From positions 1 through 36,575 of the forward strand of contig CALUUT010000045.1 of assembly GCA_944324045.1 (NCBI GenBank): DNA of 36,575 nucleotides. The letters run 5' to 3'. The DNA is from an uncultured Desulfovibrionaceae bacterium. Its GTDB lineage: Bacteria > Desulfobacterota > Desulfovibrionia > Desulfovibrionales > Desulfovibrionaceae. Every line of letters begins with the position of its first letter. Within the stretch, counting starts at the first letter, position 1. A program made the position numbers and the translations under genes. The notes beneath the pieces are model-generated. The model was not told where the DNA came from and did no database searches. It saw only the letters and a list, made by a program, of their open reading frames with translations. Below are positions 15,350 to 22,982 of this stretch, piece by piece.

Positions 15350-16120
15350 ATGCCCATGTTGAAGCGGGCCGGTCTGTTTCTCTGCGCTTTTGCGAAACGG
15401 CTGTACGCCATCCTGGGAGAAAAGCGCTGCCGCGTGTGCGGCGCGCCGTGCCCGCCAGGGGACGCCATACCCCTTTGCCCCGAATGCGCCGCAGGGCTGA
15501 CGCCCGTTCCATACGATTTTTGCCCCTGCTGCGGGCAGCGCGTCAGGAAAAACGACGCGCGCCGTTTTTTTTGCCGGGACTGCCTGCTGCATCCCCCGCC
15601 CTGGCAGGAAATCTACTTTTTCGGCCCCTATGAGCGTATTCTCAGGGAGCTTCTGGTGTGCTTCAAGTTTTCTGGCGATCTGGCCGCCGGGCAGCTTGTG
15701 GGGATGCTTCTTGCCCAATCCATGCCGGAGAGCTTTTACGGCTCGCCGCATATCCTTGTTCCCATACCGCTTTCCAAAAAACGGCTCAGGGAACGCGGCT
15801 TCAATCAGGCTCTGGAGCTGGCCCGGCCCGTGGTCCGGCGTTTTTCGTTTCCGCTTGTTCCAAAGGCGTTGACGCGCATCAGGGACACGCTTCCGCAAAG
15901 CATCCTGGACAGCAGAGAACGGCGCATAAACGTCGCCGGCGCGTTTGCGGCGGACGCGGACGCGGTTGCGGGAAAGCACGTCCTTTTGCTGGATGACGTG
16001 ATGACCACCGGCGCGACCATGCGCGAAGCCGCCGCGACGCTGCTCGCAGGCGGCGCTGCAAGCATAGGCGTTCTGCTTGCGGCCCGGACGCTGAAAAACG
16101 AAACCGGTCACGCAAACTGA
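15350..16120 (+). CDS. comF: ComF family phosphoribosyltransferase-like protein
   Basis: The protein has an N-terminal zinc-ribbon-like region with paired cysteines (CRVCGAPC, CPEC, CPCCGQ, CRDC) and a C-terminal type-I phosphoribosyltransferase domain. That domain carries the PRPP-binding motif VLLLDDVMTTGATM and the family motif RLRERGFNQALELARP. ComF was named for a role in DNA uptake; in many bacteria it is a standalone gene linked to competence or DNA repair, and the reaction is not firmly known. The start at 15350 was chosen because GGAGA lies 9 nt before it; ATG 15335 has no such site. With this start the protein is 256 residues, normal for the family. Confidence 0.9.
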   Translation: MPMLKRAGLFLCAFAKRLYAILGEKRCRVCGAPCPPGDAIPLCPECAAGLTPVPYDFCPCCGQRVRKNDARRFFCRDCLLHPPPWQEIYFFGPYERILRELLVCFKFSGDLAAGQLVGMLLAQSMPESFYGSPHILVPIPLSKKRLRERGFNQALELARPVVRRFSFPLVPKALTRIRDTLPQSILDSRERRINVAGAFAADADAVAGKHVLLLDDVMTTGATMREAAATLLAGGAASIGVLLAARTLKNETGHAN

Positions 16121-16190
16121 TCAGGGGCCGTTTCGGCATCGCTTCAGGGTTCCCGGCCCGCCAACAACGCCGCATAAAAAGCGTCAGGCT

Positions 16191-16294
16191 GTTTTCATCT
16201 CTCTTCTTCCGTGGTTTTGAGACCTTCCGGGCAAAAGGCCATACAGCCCCGCTCCGCGCCTTTTTTCGCGGGGCGTCAGATGGGCGCTTTGCTG
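16191..16294 (+). repeat. Dispersed ~104-bp repeat, copy 2
   Basis: Closely related to copy 3 at 29030: blocks TTTCATC, CTTC, GTGGTTTTG, CCTTCCGG-CAAAAGGCCATA, GCCTTTT, CGCGG and TCAGATGGGCGCTT are shared in order. GCCCCG (near 16246) and CGGGGC (near 16270) can pair across a T-rich loop. It lies between the convergent comF and zraR-like genes. The remainder of this 275-bp gap shows nothing else. Confidence 0.85.
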
Positions 16295-16395
16295 CCCCAT
16301 TGCCCGCATGTTTTCCCTGATGCGGTCGGCGGCCTGTTCTTTCTCATGCCGGGAGCGCGGGACATGGCCAGGGCATGCGCGTGCCGTGTTTTGAC

Positions 16396-17784
16396 TCAAT
16401 CTTTTTCCATCGGGCCGCGTATTCCGTAGCGGACCATTTTCGCCAGCAGGGTCTTGCGCGTGACGCCAAGCCGTCTGGCCGCTTCCGTTTTGTTGCCGCC
16501 GCAGTCGTGTATGGTTTCCATGATCACGAGTTTTTCCGCGTCTTCAAGCGACAGTCCGGACAGCATATGGCGGCTGTCCGCCTGTTCCGCGTTCCCGGCG
16601 TTTACGGTCATGGACGGCGGCAGTTCGCGCTCGCTCACATACTCGCCGACCAGGAGCACGACCGCGCGTTCCACGGCGTTTTCCAGCTCGCGCACGTTGT
16701 CCGGCCAGGCGTATTTCATCATTCTGTCCATGGCGCCGGGCGTGAAGCCTTTGACGGTCTTGTTGTTCCGGGCCGCGAACCGTTTCAGGAAAAAGGCCGC
16801 GAGAAGCGGCACATCCGTCATGCGTTCCCGCAAAGGCGGGATGGTCAACGTGACGACATTGAGCCGGAAGAACAAATCCTGACGGAAACGCCCGGCCCTG
16901 ACTTCTTCCTGAAGGTCCTTGTTGGTCGCCGCCACGATGCGCACGTCCACCCGAACTTTCCGCGACCCTCCGACCCGCAGGAACTCCCGTTCCTGAATGA
17001 CGCGCAGCAGCTTGACCTGCATGGCCGACGAGATTTCTCCTATTTCATCCAGGAAGATGGTGCCCTTGTCGGCCTGGGCGAACAAGCCGTCCCGTCTTTT
17101 GTCCGCGCCGGTGAACGCGCCTTTCTCGTGTCCGAAGAGTTCCGATTCCAGAAGCGTTTCCGACAGGGCCGCGCAATTGACGGCCACAAAGGGGCCGTTT
17201 TGACGCCGGCTGTTGGCGTGAACGGCTTTGGCGAACAGTTCCTTGCCGGTTCCCGATTCCCCGTAAATAAGCACCGTCGCTTCAGAAGGGGCGACCATGG
17301 CCAGAGTTTCCAAAACCGCGCGCATGGCCGGACTTGTCCCGATAATCCCCGCGGAATCAAAGGAGCGTCCGAGCGTTTCCTCAAGCTGGCGGCGTTCTTC
17401 GCGCGCATGCGCATGATCAAGGGCGCGTTCCATGGCAAGGCGGAATTCGTCGAAATCAAGCGGCTTTGGAATGTAGTCGCACGCGCCGGCCTTAATGGCT
17501 TCCACGGCGTTTTCCACATTGGAATACGCGGTCATGATCAGAACGGGAATGGCCGGATTGTATCCCTTTATTTCCCGCAACGCCTCAATGCCGGTCATGC
17601 CGGGCATTTGCACGTCCATGAGAATAAGATCGTAGGGATGCTGTCTGGTCAGGGATACGGCCTGCGCGCCGCTTTGCGCTTCGCTGGCTTTTGCGCCCCA
17701 TTCGGAAAGCAGGGCGTGCAGCATGGCGCGATGATTGGCGTCGTCGTCGACTATGAGAATATGGGCATGGGCAAGGGCGTTCAT
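16396..17784 (-). CDS. zraR: Sigma54-dependent response regulator, ZraR/AtoC-like
   Basis: The 462-residue NtrC-type activator has a receiver domain (acidic cluster DDD at 13-15, phospho-acceptor D57 in LILMDVQMPG, K107 in IPKP). The AAA+ domain has Walker A GESGTGKE at 175-182, the GAFTGA loop at 222-227 that contacts sigma54, and Walker B GTIFLDEIGE. A FIS-type helix-turn-helix lies at the C-terminus (GGNKTEAARRLGVTRKTLLA). All functional motifs are intact. It starts 11 bp after the kinase stop, so the two are co-transcribed. The divergent promoter at 19757 is sigma54-type, making it the likely direct target. The ZraR name is by context (ZraP-like target) and remains an inference. Confidence 0.9.
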   Translation of the reverse strand: MNALAHAHILIVDDDANHRAMLHALLSEWGAKASEAQSGAQAVSLTRQHPYDLILMDVQMPGMTGIEALREIKGYNPAIPVLIMTAYSNVENAVEAIKAGACDYIPKPLDFDEFRLAMERALDHAHAREERRQLEETLGRSFDSAGIIGTSPAMRAVLETLAMVAPSEATVLIYGESGTGKELFAKAVHANSRRQNGPFVAVNCAALSETLLESELFGHEKGAFTGADKRRDGLFAQADKGTIFLDEIGEISSAMQVKLLRVIQEREFLRVGGSRKVRVDVRIVAATNKDLQEEVRAGRFRQDLFFRLNVVTLTIPPLRERMTDVPLLAAFFLKRFAARNNKTVKGFTPGAMDRMMKYAWPDNVRELENAVERAVVLLVGEYVSERELPPSMTVNAGNAEQADSRHMLSGLSLEDAEKLVIMETIHDCGGNKTEAARRLGVTRKTLLAKMVRYGIRGPMEKD

Positions 17785-17795
17785 GAGATATCCTC

Positions 17796-19595
17796 TTACT
17801 GTTGACCGCCGGCAACGGGGAATACAAGGGTGAAGACGGTTCCCCGGCCCATTTCGCTGTCCGCCCTGAGCGCAACGCCGTGCTCTTCAAGGATTTTCTG
17901 CACAATGGCCAGGCCAAGGCCCGTTCCGGAAGTTTTGGTGGTGAAATATGGGGTGAAGATGCGCTCCAGCACGTCCGGGGGCATGCCCTGGCCTGTGTCG
18001 CTGATGGCGACCTCTATGCGCGCGTCATGGCGCAAGAGCGCGTTTACGCTCAGTTTTCCGCCATGCTCCATGGCCTGGACGGCGTTGATGAAAAGATTGA
18101 GAAACGCCTGCGTCAGATGCTCGAAGTCCATGTTGACCTTCGGAAGCTCCGCCGGCGCTGTGAACGAGACCTCGATTCCCTTTCCGGCCGCGTCGTCCGC
18201 TGTCAGGCGCAGGGCCCGCCGTATGACGTCCCTGAGATCTCCCGGTTTAAGCGTCAGCTTCGAAGGGCGGGCGAAATCAAGAAGCTCGGTTACGACACGG
18301 TTGAGCCTGTCCACTTCTTCCATCATGGCGAACGCGATTTTTTTGCCGCTGTCCGTGGGCATTTTTTCCGCGAAATAACGGGCGAATCCCTTGATGGAAC
18401 TGAGAGGGTTGCGGATTTCATGGGCCACGCGCGCCGCCATATGCCCAAGCGCGGACAACCGTTCGTTGCGCCGCAGTTGTTCCTGCGTCCGTTTTCGTTC
18501 CCGGATATCTTCAATAAGATAGAGATACCCCAGGGCGATGCGCTCTTCATTGACGATTTTGGAAACGGAGACGCTGACTGGAACAGGCTCCCTGTCGGCC
18601 GCGGCAAAAACGTATTCCCGCTCATGCACGGGCGCGCCCTGTCCGGCAAGCGCGGCGAGCTCCGCCCATGGAATGCCTTCCAGGGCGGAAAGCCGCATTC
18701 CTTCCAGGTTGTTTTCCGGCATTCCGAACAGGCGGGACGCCGCGCCGTTGGCCAGCGTGATGTTCTGGCGTTCGTCCGTCGCTATCAGGCCGCTTGGCAT
18801 GCTGGTGACGACTTCCGCGGCAAAGGCTTTGGCGTCTTGCAGCATGCGCCGGGACAGCCGGCAGTTTTGCGCCCAAAACAGCGAGATGAACCCGCCCAGA
18901 GCCGCCAGCCCCACGACAATGCCCGTAATGGCCGTGTTGCGGAAATCCTGGGCCAGGGCTTCTTTAAACGGCGCCATATCCAGACCGACGAAAATAAACA
19001 GCGGCTCTTCATCCCGGAAAGCGCGCTGCTGTCCGCCGCGTCCCATGCGCCGCCCGCCGCTGGAACAAAAGCCGCATCCGCCCGGGTGCGCCGCGCTGTG
19101 ATGCATATGCCGCGTAAATCCCGGCAGCGGAGAAAAAACCCGGTATACTTCAAACGCTTCTTTCCCATCCGGCATGACGGCGCTGCGCCATTGACTTTTT
19201 GGGCCTATGTCAAGGGCCGAAAGCTCCTGCGGCGTATACAGCGTTTTGCCCGCGTTTTCTTTCACGCTGGAGGCCAGGATTGTTCCCGAAGCGTCCGTTA
19301 CGCTCATGAAGACGACGCCGGCCTGTTTGGCGGTTTCTTCCACAAGCGCCTGCACGTTCTGCGCTCCGCTGCGCATTCCCATGCTGGCGCGGGTTCCGGC
19401 TTCCACGGCCCAGATCAGGGCGTCGGCCCTGTCCATGAGATTCTGGGACATGTGCGCCCGTTCCCGCTGCGCGTTGCGCACGGCAAGCGCCGTGATCGCC
19501 AGGGCCAGAATCGCCGCGACCCCGATGAGCATCCAGGGCGAATAGCGGGCGATGAAATTTCTGCTCAGATTTGGAAGCGTCCGGAATAGGGCCAT
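17796..19595 (-). CDS. zraS: Membrane sensor histidine kinase, ZraS-like, with His/Cys-rich insert
   Basis: The 599-residue kinase has TM1 at about 21-39, a periplasmic sensor (40-218), TM2 at about 222-241, a PAS domain (about 258-365), HisKA with phospho-acceptor H392 in ARVAHEIRNPLSS, and a complete HATPase (NLFINAVQAM, DTGQGMPPD, GTGLGLAIVQ). In the sensor, residues 163-177 (HMHHSAAHPGGCGFC) put four His and two Cys in 15 residues, followed by a Gly/Arg-rich stretch. This is a plausible metal-binding loop. The ATG at 19595 is used because GAGGAATT precedes it. The partner regulator follows after 11 bp. Zinc as the signal is inferred from the ZraP-like gene next door. Confidence 0.92.
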   Translation of the reverse strand: MALFRTLPNLSRNFIARYSPWMLIGVAAILALAITALAVRNAQRERAHMSQNLMDRADALIWAVEAGTRASMGMRSGAQNVQALVEETAKQAGVVFMSVTDASGTILASSVKENAGKTLYTPQELSALDIGPKSQWRSAVMPDGKEAFEVYRVFSPLPGFTRHMHHSAAHPGGCGFCSSGGRRMGRGGQQRAFRDEEPLFIFVGLDMAPFKEALAQDFRNTAITGIVVGLAALGGFISLFWAQNCRLSRRMLQDAKAFAAEVVTSMPSGLIATDERQNITLANGAASRLFGMPENNLEGMRLSALEGIPWAELAALAGQGAPVHEREYVFAAADREPVPVSVSVSKIVNEERIALGYLYLIEDIRERKRTQEQLRRNERLSALGHMAARVAHEIRNPLSSIKGFARYFAEKMPTDSGKKIAFAMMEEVDRLNRVVTELLDFARPSKLTLKPGDLRDVIRRALRLTADDAAGKGIEVSFTAPAELPKVNMDFEHLTQAFLNLFINAVQAMEHGGKLSVNALLRHDARIEVAISDTGQGMPPDVLERIFTPYFTTKTSGTGLGLAIVQKILEEHGVALRADSEMGRGTVFTLVFPVAGGQQ

Positions 19596-19730
19596 AGAAT
19601 TCCTCAAAATGGGTGCAGCGTTCTTCCAAGCGTATACTTTCTACCCGTAATGTCCAGAGCCCGCGTGTAGTTTTTACTCGCATTCCAGGATGTTTTTGGG
19701 AAAGTATTTTTAATAAAATATGTTAATTCA

Positions 19731-19748
19731 GTATGTTACGTAATATAC
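19731..19748. promoter_or_regulatory. Near-palindrome upstream of the sigma54 promoter
   Basis: GTATGTTACGTAATATAC is symmetric around ACGT except for one base pair. It ends 8 bp before the -24 element. A second ATGTTA lies 13 bp upstream, near 19720. It is a candidate binding site for the ZraR-like activator or another regulator, though closer to the promoter than usual for an enhancer. Confidence 0.4.
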
Positions 19749-19756
19749 AAAGTCTT

Positions 19757-19772
19757 TGGCACGCTTTTGGCT
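19757..19772 (+). promoter_or_regulatory. Sigma54 (-24/-12) promoter of the envelope gene cluster
   Basis: TGGCACG-CTTT-TGGCT matches the sigma54 consensus TGGCACG-N4-TTGCW at all but one position, with GG and GC at the required spacing. Transcription would start at about 19784, 39 bp before the lipoprotein ATG. It is divergent from the gene pair for the sigma54 activator and its kinase. Confidence 0.75.
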
Positions 19773-19822
19773 TTATCCGGGACAAACAGGCCGCGCGTGT
19801 TTGCGGCAAGGAGAGAAAGCAT

Positions 19823-19990
19823 ATGAAGACCTTTCTTCTGCTCGTCATGGCGGGCATGGCGCTTTTGACAAGCGCCTGCTCTCCGCACTGGGGCCGGCAT
19901 CATGGAGACCATTGGACAGGAGCGGGCGCATATCACGACAGCCGCGAATACGCGCCGCGTCCCGCGCCTTGCGGCAGGGCGTTTCACTAG
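19823..19990 (+). CDS. Small His-rich lipoprotein
   Basis: The 55-residue precursor starts MKTFLLLVMAGMALLTSAC, a classic signal peptide with a lipobox ending in Cys19. The mature peptide of about 37 residues is His-rich (SPHWGRHHGDHW, then AYHDSREY) and ends with a Cys and a final His. This suggests a lipid-anchored metal-binding peptide in the periplasm. A strong AAGGAGAG site precedes the ATG. It is the first gene after the sigma54 promoter and is followed by the SHOCT protein and the ZraP-like gene. No family is recognised; it is shorter than most annotation cut-offs would favour. Confidence 0.75.
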   Translation: MKTFLLLVMAGMALLTSACSPHWGRHHGDHWTGAGAYHDSREYAPRPAPCGRAFH

Positions 19991-20032
19991 AATGCGGCCT
20001 TGCCGGCCGGCGGTTGCAACAGGGGGCGGCGT

Positions 20033-20260
20033 ATGCGGTGCATGTTCCATTTTGGCGCTTTTCCATGGGGAATCGGGTTCATCCTTGTTGTGATGCTGAT
20101 TGCCGCTCTGGTTTATGCCGGCATCCGGACCCTGTGCGGACGCAAAGATATGCGCAATCACGTCAACGACAGAAACGATTCGCTGGAAATACTTAAAAAA
20201 CGATTGGCCCGGGGTGAAATCAGCATTGAGGAATTTGAACGTTTAAAAGAGTATCTGTAA
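20033..20260 (+). CDS. SHOCT-domain small membrane protein
   Basis: This 75-residue protein has one membrane segment at about 11-30 (GIGFILVVMLIAALVYAGI) and a C-terminal SHOCT motif (SLEILKKRLARGEISIEEFE then RLKEYL), a short helical pair found at the C-termini of many bacterial membrane proteins. The N-terminal Cys, Met and His (MRCMFHFG) may also bind metal. The start is uncertain between 20033 and 20042; both lack a strong ribosome-binding site, so it may be translated by coupling with the lipoprotein gene 42 bp upstream. Function unknown; it is grouped with the stress-response genes by its place in the cluster. Confidence 0.75.
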   Translation: MRCMFHFGAFPWGIGFILVVMLIAALVYAGIRTLCGRKDMRNHVNDRNDSLEILKKRLARGEISIEEFERLKEYL

Positions 20261-20318
20261 GCAAAACGCTTGGCCGGGGTTTCCCGCTTTCAGGGAGCGG
20301 CCGGCAGAAGAAAGAGGG

Positions 20319-20337
20319 GCGTTCCCGCTGGGGACGC
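20319..20337. other. Hairpin in the gap before zraP
   Basis: GCGTTCCC and GGGGACGC pair (one T-G wobble) around a 3-nt loop, 49 bp before the ZraP-like ATG. A second imperfect hairpin lies at about 20282-20300. No T-run follows, so they may be mRNA processing or stabilising structures between the SHOCT and zraP genes. Confidence 0.4.
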
Positions 20338-20385
20338 GGTCCGGAAACAGGAAAAAATCATCATAATATTATCAGGAGAAGGCAT

Positions 20386-20832
20386 ATGAAAAAGACATGG
20401 ATGACGCTTATGGTTTTGGCTCTGTGCACGGTTGGATTGTTCGGCGCAAGCGCTGTGGCGAACGCGCAGCCCGGATGGGGCGGGCATCGCCCCTATGCCT
20501 ATCGCTATGCCTACCAGAATCCGGAAGCGCAGGCGCTCATGCAAAAGCATTGGGATGCGATAGAGCCGCTTCAACGGCAGTTGTATGCAAAGCAGGCGGA
20601 ACTGGACGCAAAGATCGCCGCGGGCGCAAGCGATGCGGAAATCAAAGCGCTCTCCCAGGATATCAACGGCTTGAGCGCCAAACTCAATGAAGCCCATGTG
20701 CAAATGCGTCAGGAAATGGTCAAGCAGGGCATTCCATGTGGCCGCATGGACGGCTATATGGACGGCTACGGGCATCGGGGCGGCTATGGGCATCATGGCC
20801 ATGGCGGGCGCGGCGGTTGCTGCTGGTGGTAG
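20386..20832 (+). CDS. zraP: ZraP-like periplasmic metal-resistance protein
   Basis: The 148-residue precursor has a signal peptide with the likely cut after AVANA (residue 27). A helical domain follows (about 50-115, e.g. PLQRQLYAKQAELDAKIAAG) with the arrangement of ZraP/CpxP-type metal-resistance chaperones. The C-terminal tail is rich in Gly and His and ends GHHGHGGRGGCCWW. In enterobacteria ZraP binds zinc, acts as a periplasmic chaperone and dampens ZraSR signalling. A strong AGGAGAAGG site precedes the ATG. The gene is third after the sigma54 promoter, divergent from the ZraSR-like pair, as in the classical zra locus. Confidence 0.88.
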   Translation: MKKTWMTLMVLALCTVGLFGASAVANAQPGWGGHRPYAYRYAYQNPEAQALMQKHWDAIEPLQRQLYAKQAELDAKIAAGASDAEIKALSQDINGLSAKLNEAHVQMRQEMVKQGIPCGRMDGYMDGYGHRGGYGHHGHGGRGGCCWW

Positions 20833-20856
20833 GAATGTTTCCCCTTGTATAATGCG

Positions 20857-20889
20857 AAAAGAGCCGGGCGCGCTTGCGGCGTCCGGCTC
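20857..20889 (-). terminator. Terminator of the arginase-family gene
   Basis: GAGCCGG (20861-20867) pairs with CCGGCTC (20883-20889). On the minus strand the hairpin is followed by TTTT. It lies 109 bp past the arginase-like stop. Confidence 0.6.
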
Positions 20890-20947
20890 CTCGCATGCCG
20901 CGGTCAAAGGGCGGCCGCTGCGAGCAGCGGCGGTTTCTCTGTTTTTT

Positions 20948-20969
20948 CGCCGGCTGAAACCGGCGTTTT
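20948..20969 (+). terminator. Terminator of the zraP cluster
   Basis: CGCCGG and CCGGCG pair around a 6-nt loop, followed by TTTTG on the plus strand. It lies about 115 bp after the zraP stop. Confidence 0.6.
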
Positions 20970-20997
20970 GCGCGTCTGCCCGGACGCCGTTGGCGGC

Positions 20998-21888
20998 CTA
21001 ATGCATGAACGGAAGTTCGGCCAGCATCTTTTTCAGATTCAGGGCGTCCCAGGGCATATATTCGGCGAAACTTATGCCCACCACGTCGATATGGGCGGCT
21101 ATGTCCCTGAGAAGGCGCGCGATATCCTGAATCCTGGTTTTCCCGTGTTCCGCTTTGATATGCTGTTCCACATCAGGGTTGCAAAACAGGAGGGAGCGGA
21201 AAAATCCAGGGTCAAGCACGTCAAGGTCAAGATGAATGGCGGCCCGCTCAAAACCGTTGCCCTGAAGCCATCTGGTTATGACGCCGGCGTCTTTGATCAG
21301 CTCCCTGCTGGGGATGACGGCGAGCCCGAACCGGTCGATGGTTTTTCGCTCATGGGGGAGCATGCCGTCAATCCCCGCAAGCAGAACCTGTTCCGGTTTA
21401 AGATGCCGCGCCGCTTCCCGCGCCATGGACGGCTCGCCGCCGCCCAGCAGATTGCCCAGAACCATGGCGTGCGCATGGTCGAACTCTTTGGGCGTGGTCA
21501 CATCAGGATGGGCGTCTATCCACACGACGCCGAGCTTGCCTTCGTAGCGCTCGTTTAAATAGGCGAACGGCGCCTGACTGACGAGGCAGTCGCCGCCAAA
21601 GGCGATGATGCGCTCAGGCGCATAGGCGTCGATAATGCTTCGCGCGGCGCGCATCTGGCGCACGAGCTCTTCCCGCCAGAATACGCCGCCGTCCTTGCGC
21701 GGGGCCGCGCCCGTCCAGGGGGCCACGGGAACCTCCACCAGGGGCGCGTCGCTTTTTGGCGCAAGCCACGCAAGCAGACGCGCGCCCATGGGGTATATCT
21801 GGCCGGGAAATTCCGATTCGTCTTCGCCGCCTTGCCATTGGGGCATGACAAGCCGCAATGTCTTTGTTTTGGGATGGGTCGCATGCAT
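20998..21888 (-). CDS. Arginase/agmatinase family protein with GGDC variant
   Basis: The 296-residue ureohydrolase-fold protein has WIDAHPDV (123-130) for the DAHxD metal motif and HLDLDVLDPG (219-228; Asp221, 223, 226) for the third metal motif. In the first motif GGDH the metal-ligand His is Cys (FGGDCLVS, 97-104). Ureohydrolases use two Mn ions to release urea from guanidino compounds; with Cys in place of His the metal site may be altered. I recall other arginase-family proteins with GGDC, so this may be a subfamily. The start at 21888 follows an AAGGAGT site. Substrate unknown. Confidence 0.85.
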   Translation of the reverse strand: MHATHPKTKTLRLVMPQWQGGEDESEFPGQIYPMGARLLAWLAPKSDAPLVEVPVAPWTGAAPRKDGGVFWREELVRQMRAARSIIDAYAPERIIAFGGDCLVSQAPFAYLNERYEGKLGVVWIDAHPDVTTPKEFDHAHAMVLGNLLGGGEPSMAREAARHLKPEQVLLAGIDGMLPHERKTIDRFGLAVIPSRELIKDAGVITRWLQGNGFERAAIHLDLDVLDPGFFRSLLFCNPDVEQHIKAEHGKTRIQDIARLLRDIAAHIDVVGISFAEYMPWDALNLKKMLAELPFMH

Positions 21889-22043
21889 CTTCGGACTCCT
21901 TGTAATGACGCGCTGCAAGCAGCGGATGCTATTTTAATGAATGAATATTTATTCAATTAATACATGCCGGCAGCGCTGTCAAATCAGAAAGCGTGAAAAA
22001 CGGTCTGCGTCATGCGGCTTCGTCCGCGCCGCAGAAAAAAACA

Positions 22044-22073
22044 GGCCCGGCGTTCTCTCTGGAACACCGGGCC
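22044..22073 (-). terminator. Terminator of the MBL-fold gene
   Basis: GGCCCGG (22044-22050) and CCGGGCC (22067-22073) pair, with an inner GTTC/GAAC stem. On the minus strand a TGTTTTTTT tail follows. It lies 22 bp past the stop codon. Confidence 0.88.
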
Positions 22074-22095
22074 GCGCGCGTCCTGTTTTCGTTTT

Positions 22096-22950
22096 TTACT
22101 GCGCGGTTGGCGCAAAGGCATAGCCTTTTTCCGCTTTTTGGATTGCGCCGATGCCGGGCGCGAGTATATGCGCGCCTGCGACAGGTTCGCCGCTTTCGGC
22201 CTGCCGCCTGAGGATTTGCTTGCGGGTTTCTATGGCTTGTTTGGGATCAACGTCGAACGTCACATAGATTTCCGGGTCAACGAACTGAATCGCGGTATGG
22301 AGGATATCGCCCCATATGAGCAGGCTTTGCCCGCCGCTGGTCACTCTGAAAGAGGTGTGTCCGGGCGTGTGTCCGGGCGTGGGTATGGCGGTCACGGCGT
22401 CCATGCTCTGGTTTGGTTCAAAGAGCGCGATATCCGCCTGATAGGCGGCAAGCGTCTTTCGGGCCAGGTCGAACCATTCGCCTTTGCGGGAAGGCTCGCC
22501 CCAGTATTCGGCTTCTTCTTTTGCAATATAGACCTTGGCCTTTGGAAAAACCTTTTTCCCGTCGGCGTCCAGAAGGCCGCCAAGGTGGTCGGGGTGCATG
22601 TGGGTCAGGAATATGATATCGATATCGTCAGGGGCTATGCCGGCTTTTGCAAGCATTTTCGGGGTGTTGCCGCCTGGATTTCCCGCGTCGAAAAGCATTT
22701 TCCGCGCGCCTGCGTCCACGACGAAATAGTTCAGGCCGCCCTGGTTCCACTTCGGCGTTTTTTGCAGTTCGGCCGGATTGGCCGTTGCGGGCGTTTTGAG
22801 TATGGCGTCTCCCAGGGTCATGCCGTCCTCATTGATGCAGATGACGCTGTATTCTCCAAGAGTCTGCCGGAAGACGCCTTCCGCATGGAGCGCGCCCGCG
22901 CTGAGCGCCAGAAACAAAAACGCGATGAATACGGTTTTTATGCATTTCAT
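22096..22950 (-). CDS. Secreted MBL-fold metallohydrolase
   Basis: The 284-residue precursor has a signal peptide (MKCIKTVFIAFLFLALSAGA, cut near LHA-E). The metallo-beta-lactamase fold shows the metal motif THMHPDHLGG, a second His in PTPGHTPGHTS and an Asp in LLIWGDILH, so the two-zinc site looks complete. This subgroup includes quorum-lactonase-like and other hydrolases of broad function; the substrate is unknown. A strong GAGGGAGAAAA site precedes the ATG. It follows the flagellar-like gene by 32 bp on the same strand and ends at a strong terminator, so it is probably last in a folE2-containing operon. Confidence 0.9.
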   Translation of the reverse strand: MKCIKTVFIAFLFLALSAGALHAEGVFRQTLGEYSVICINEDGMTLGDAILKTPATANPAELQKTPKWNQGGLNYFVVDAGARKMLFDAGNPGGNTPKMLAKAGIAPDDIDIIFLTHMHPDHLGGLLDADGKKVFPKAKVYIAKEEAEYWGEPSRKGEWFDLARKTLAAYQADIALFEPNQSMDAVTAIPTPGHTPGHTSFRVTSGGQSLLIWGDILHTAIQFVDPEIYVTFDVDPKQAIETRKQILRRQAESGEPVAGAHILAPGIGAIQKAEKGYAFAPTAQ

Positions 22951-22982
22951 GTCTTTTCTCCCTCTCGCGCGATGCGCCTCAA

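Noticed and set aside
19596..19730. Second sigma54 promoter reading toward the kinase
   Set aside because: A TGCA-type -12 and a CCA-type -24 are present on the minus strand near 19622-19640, but the spacing is one base off, so autoregulation by sigma54 is not supported.
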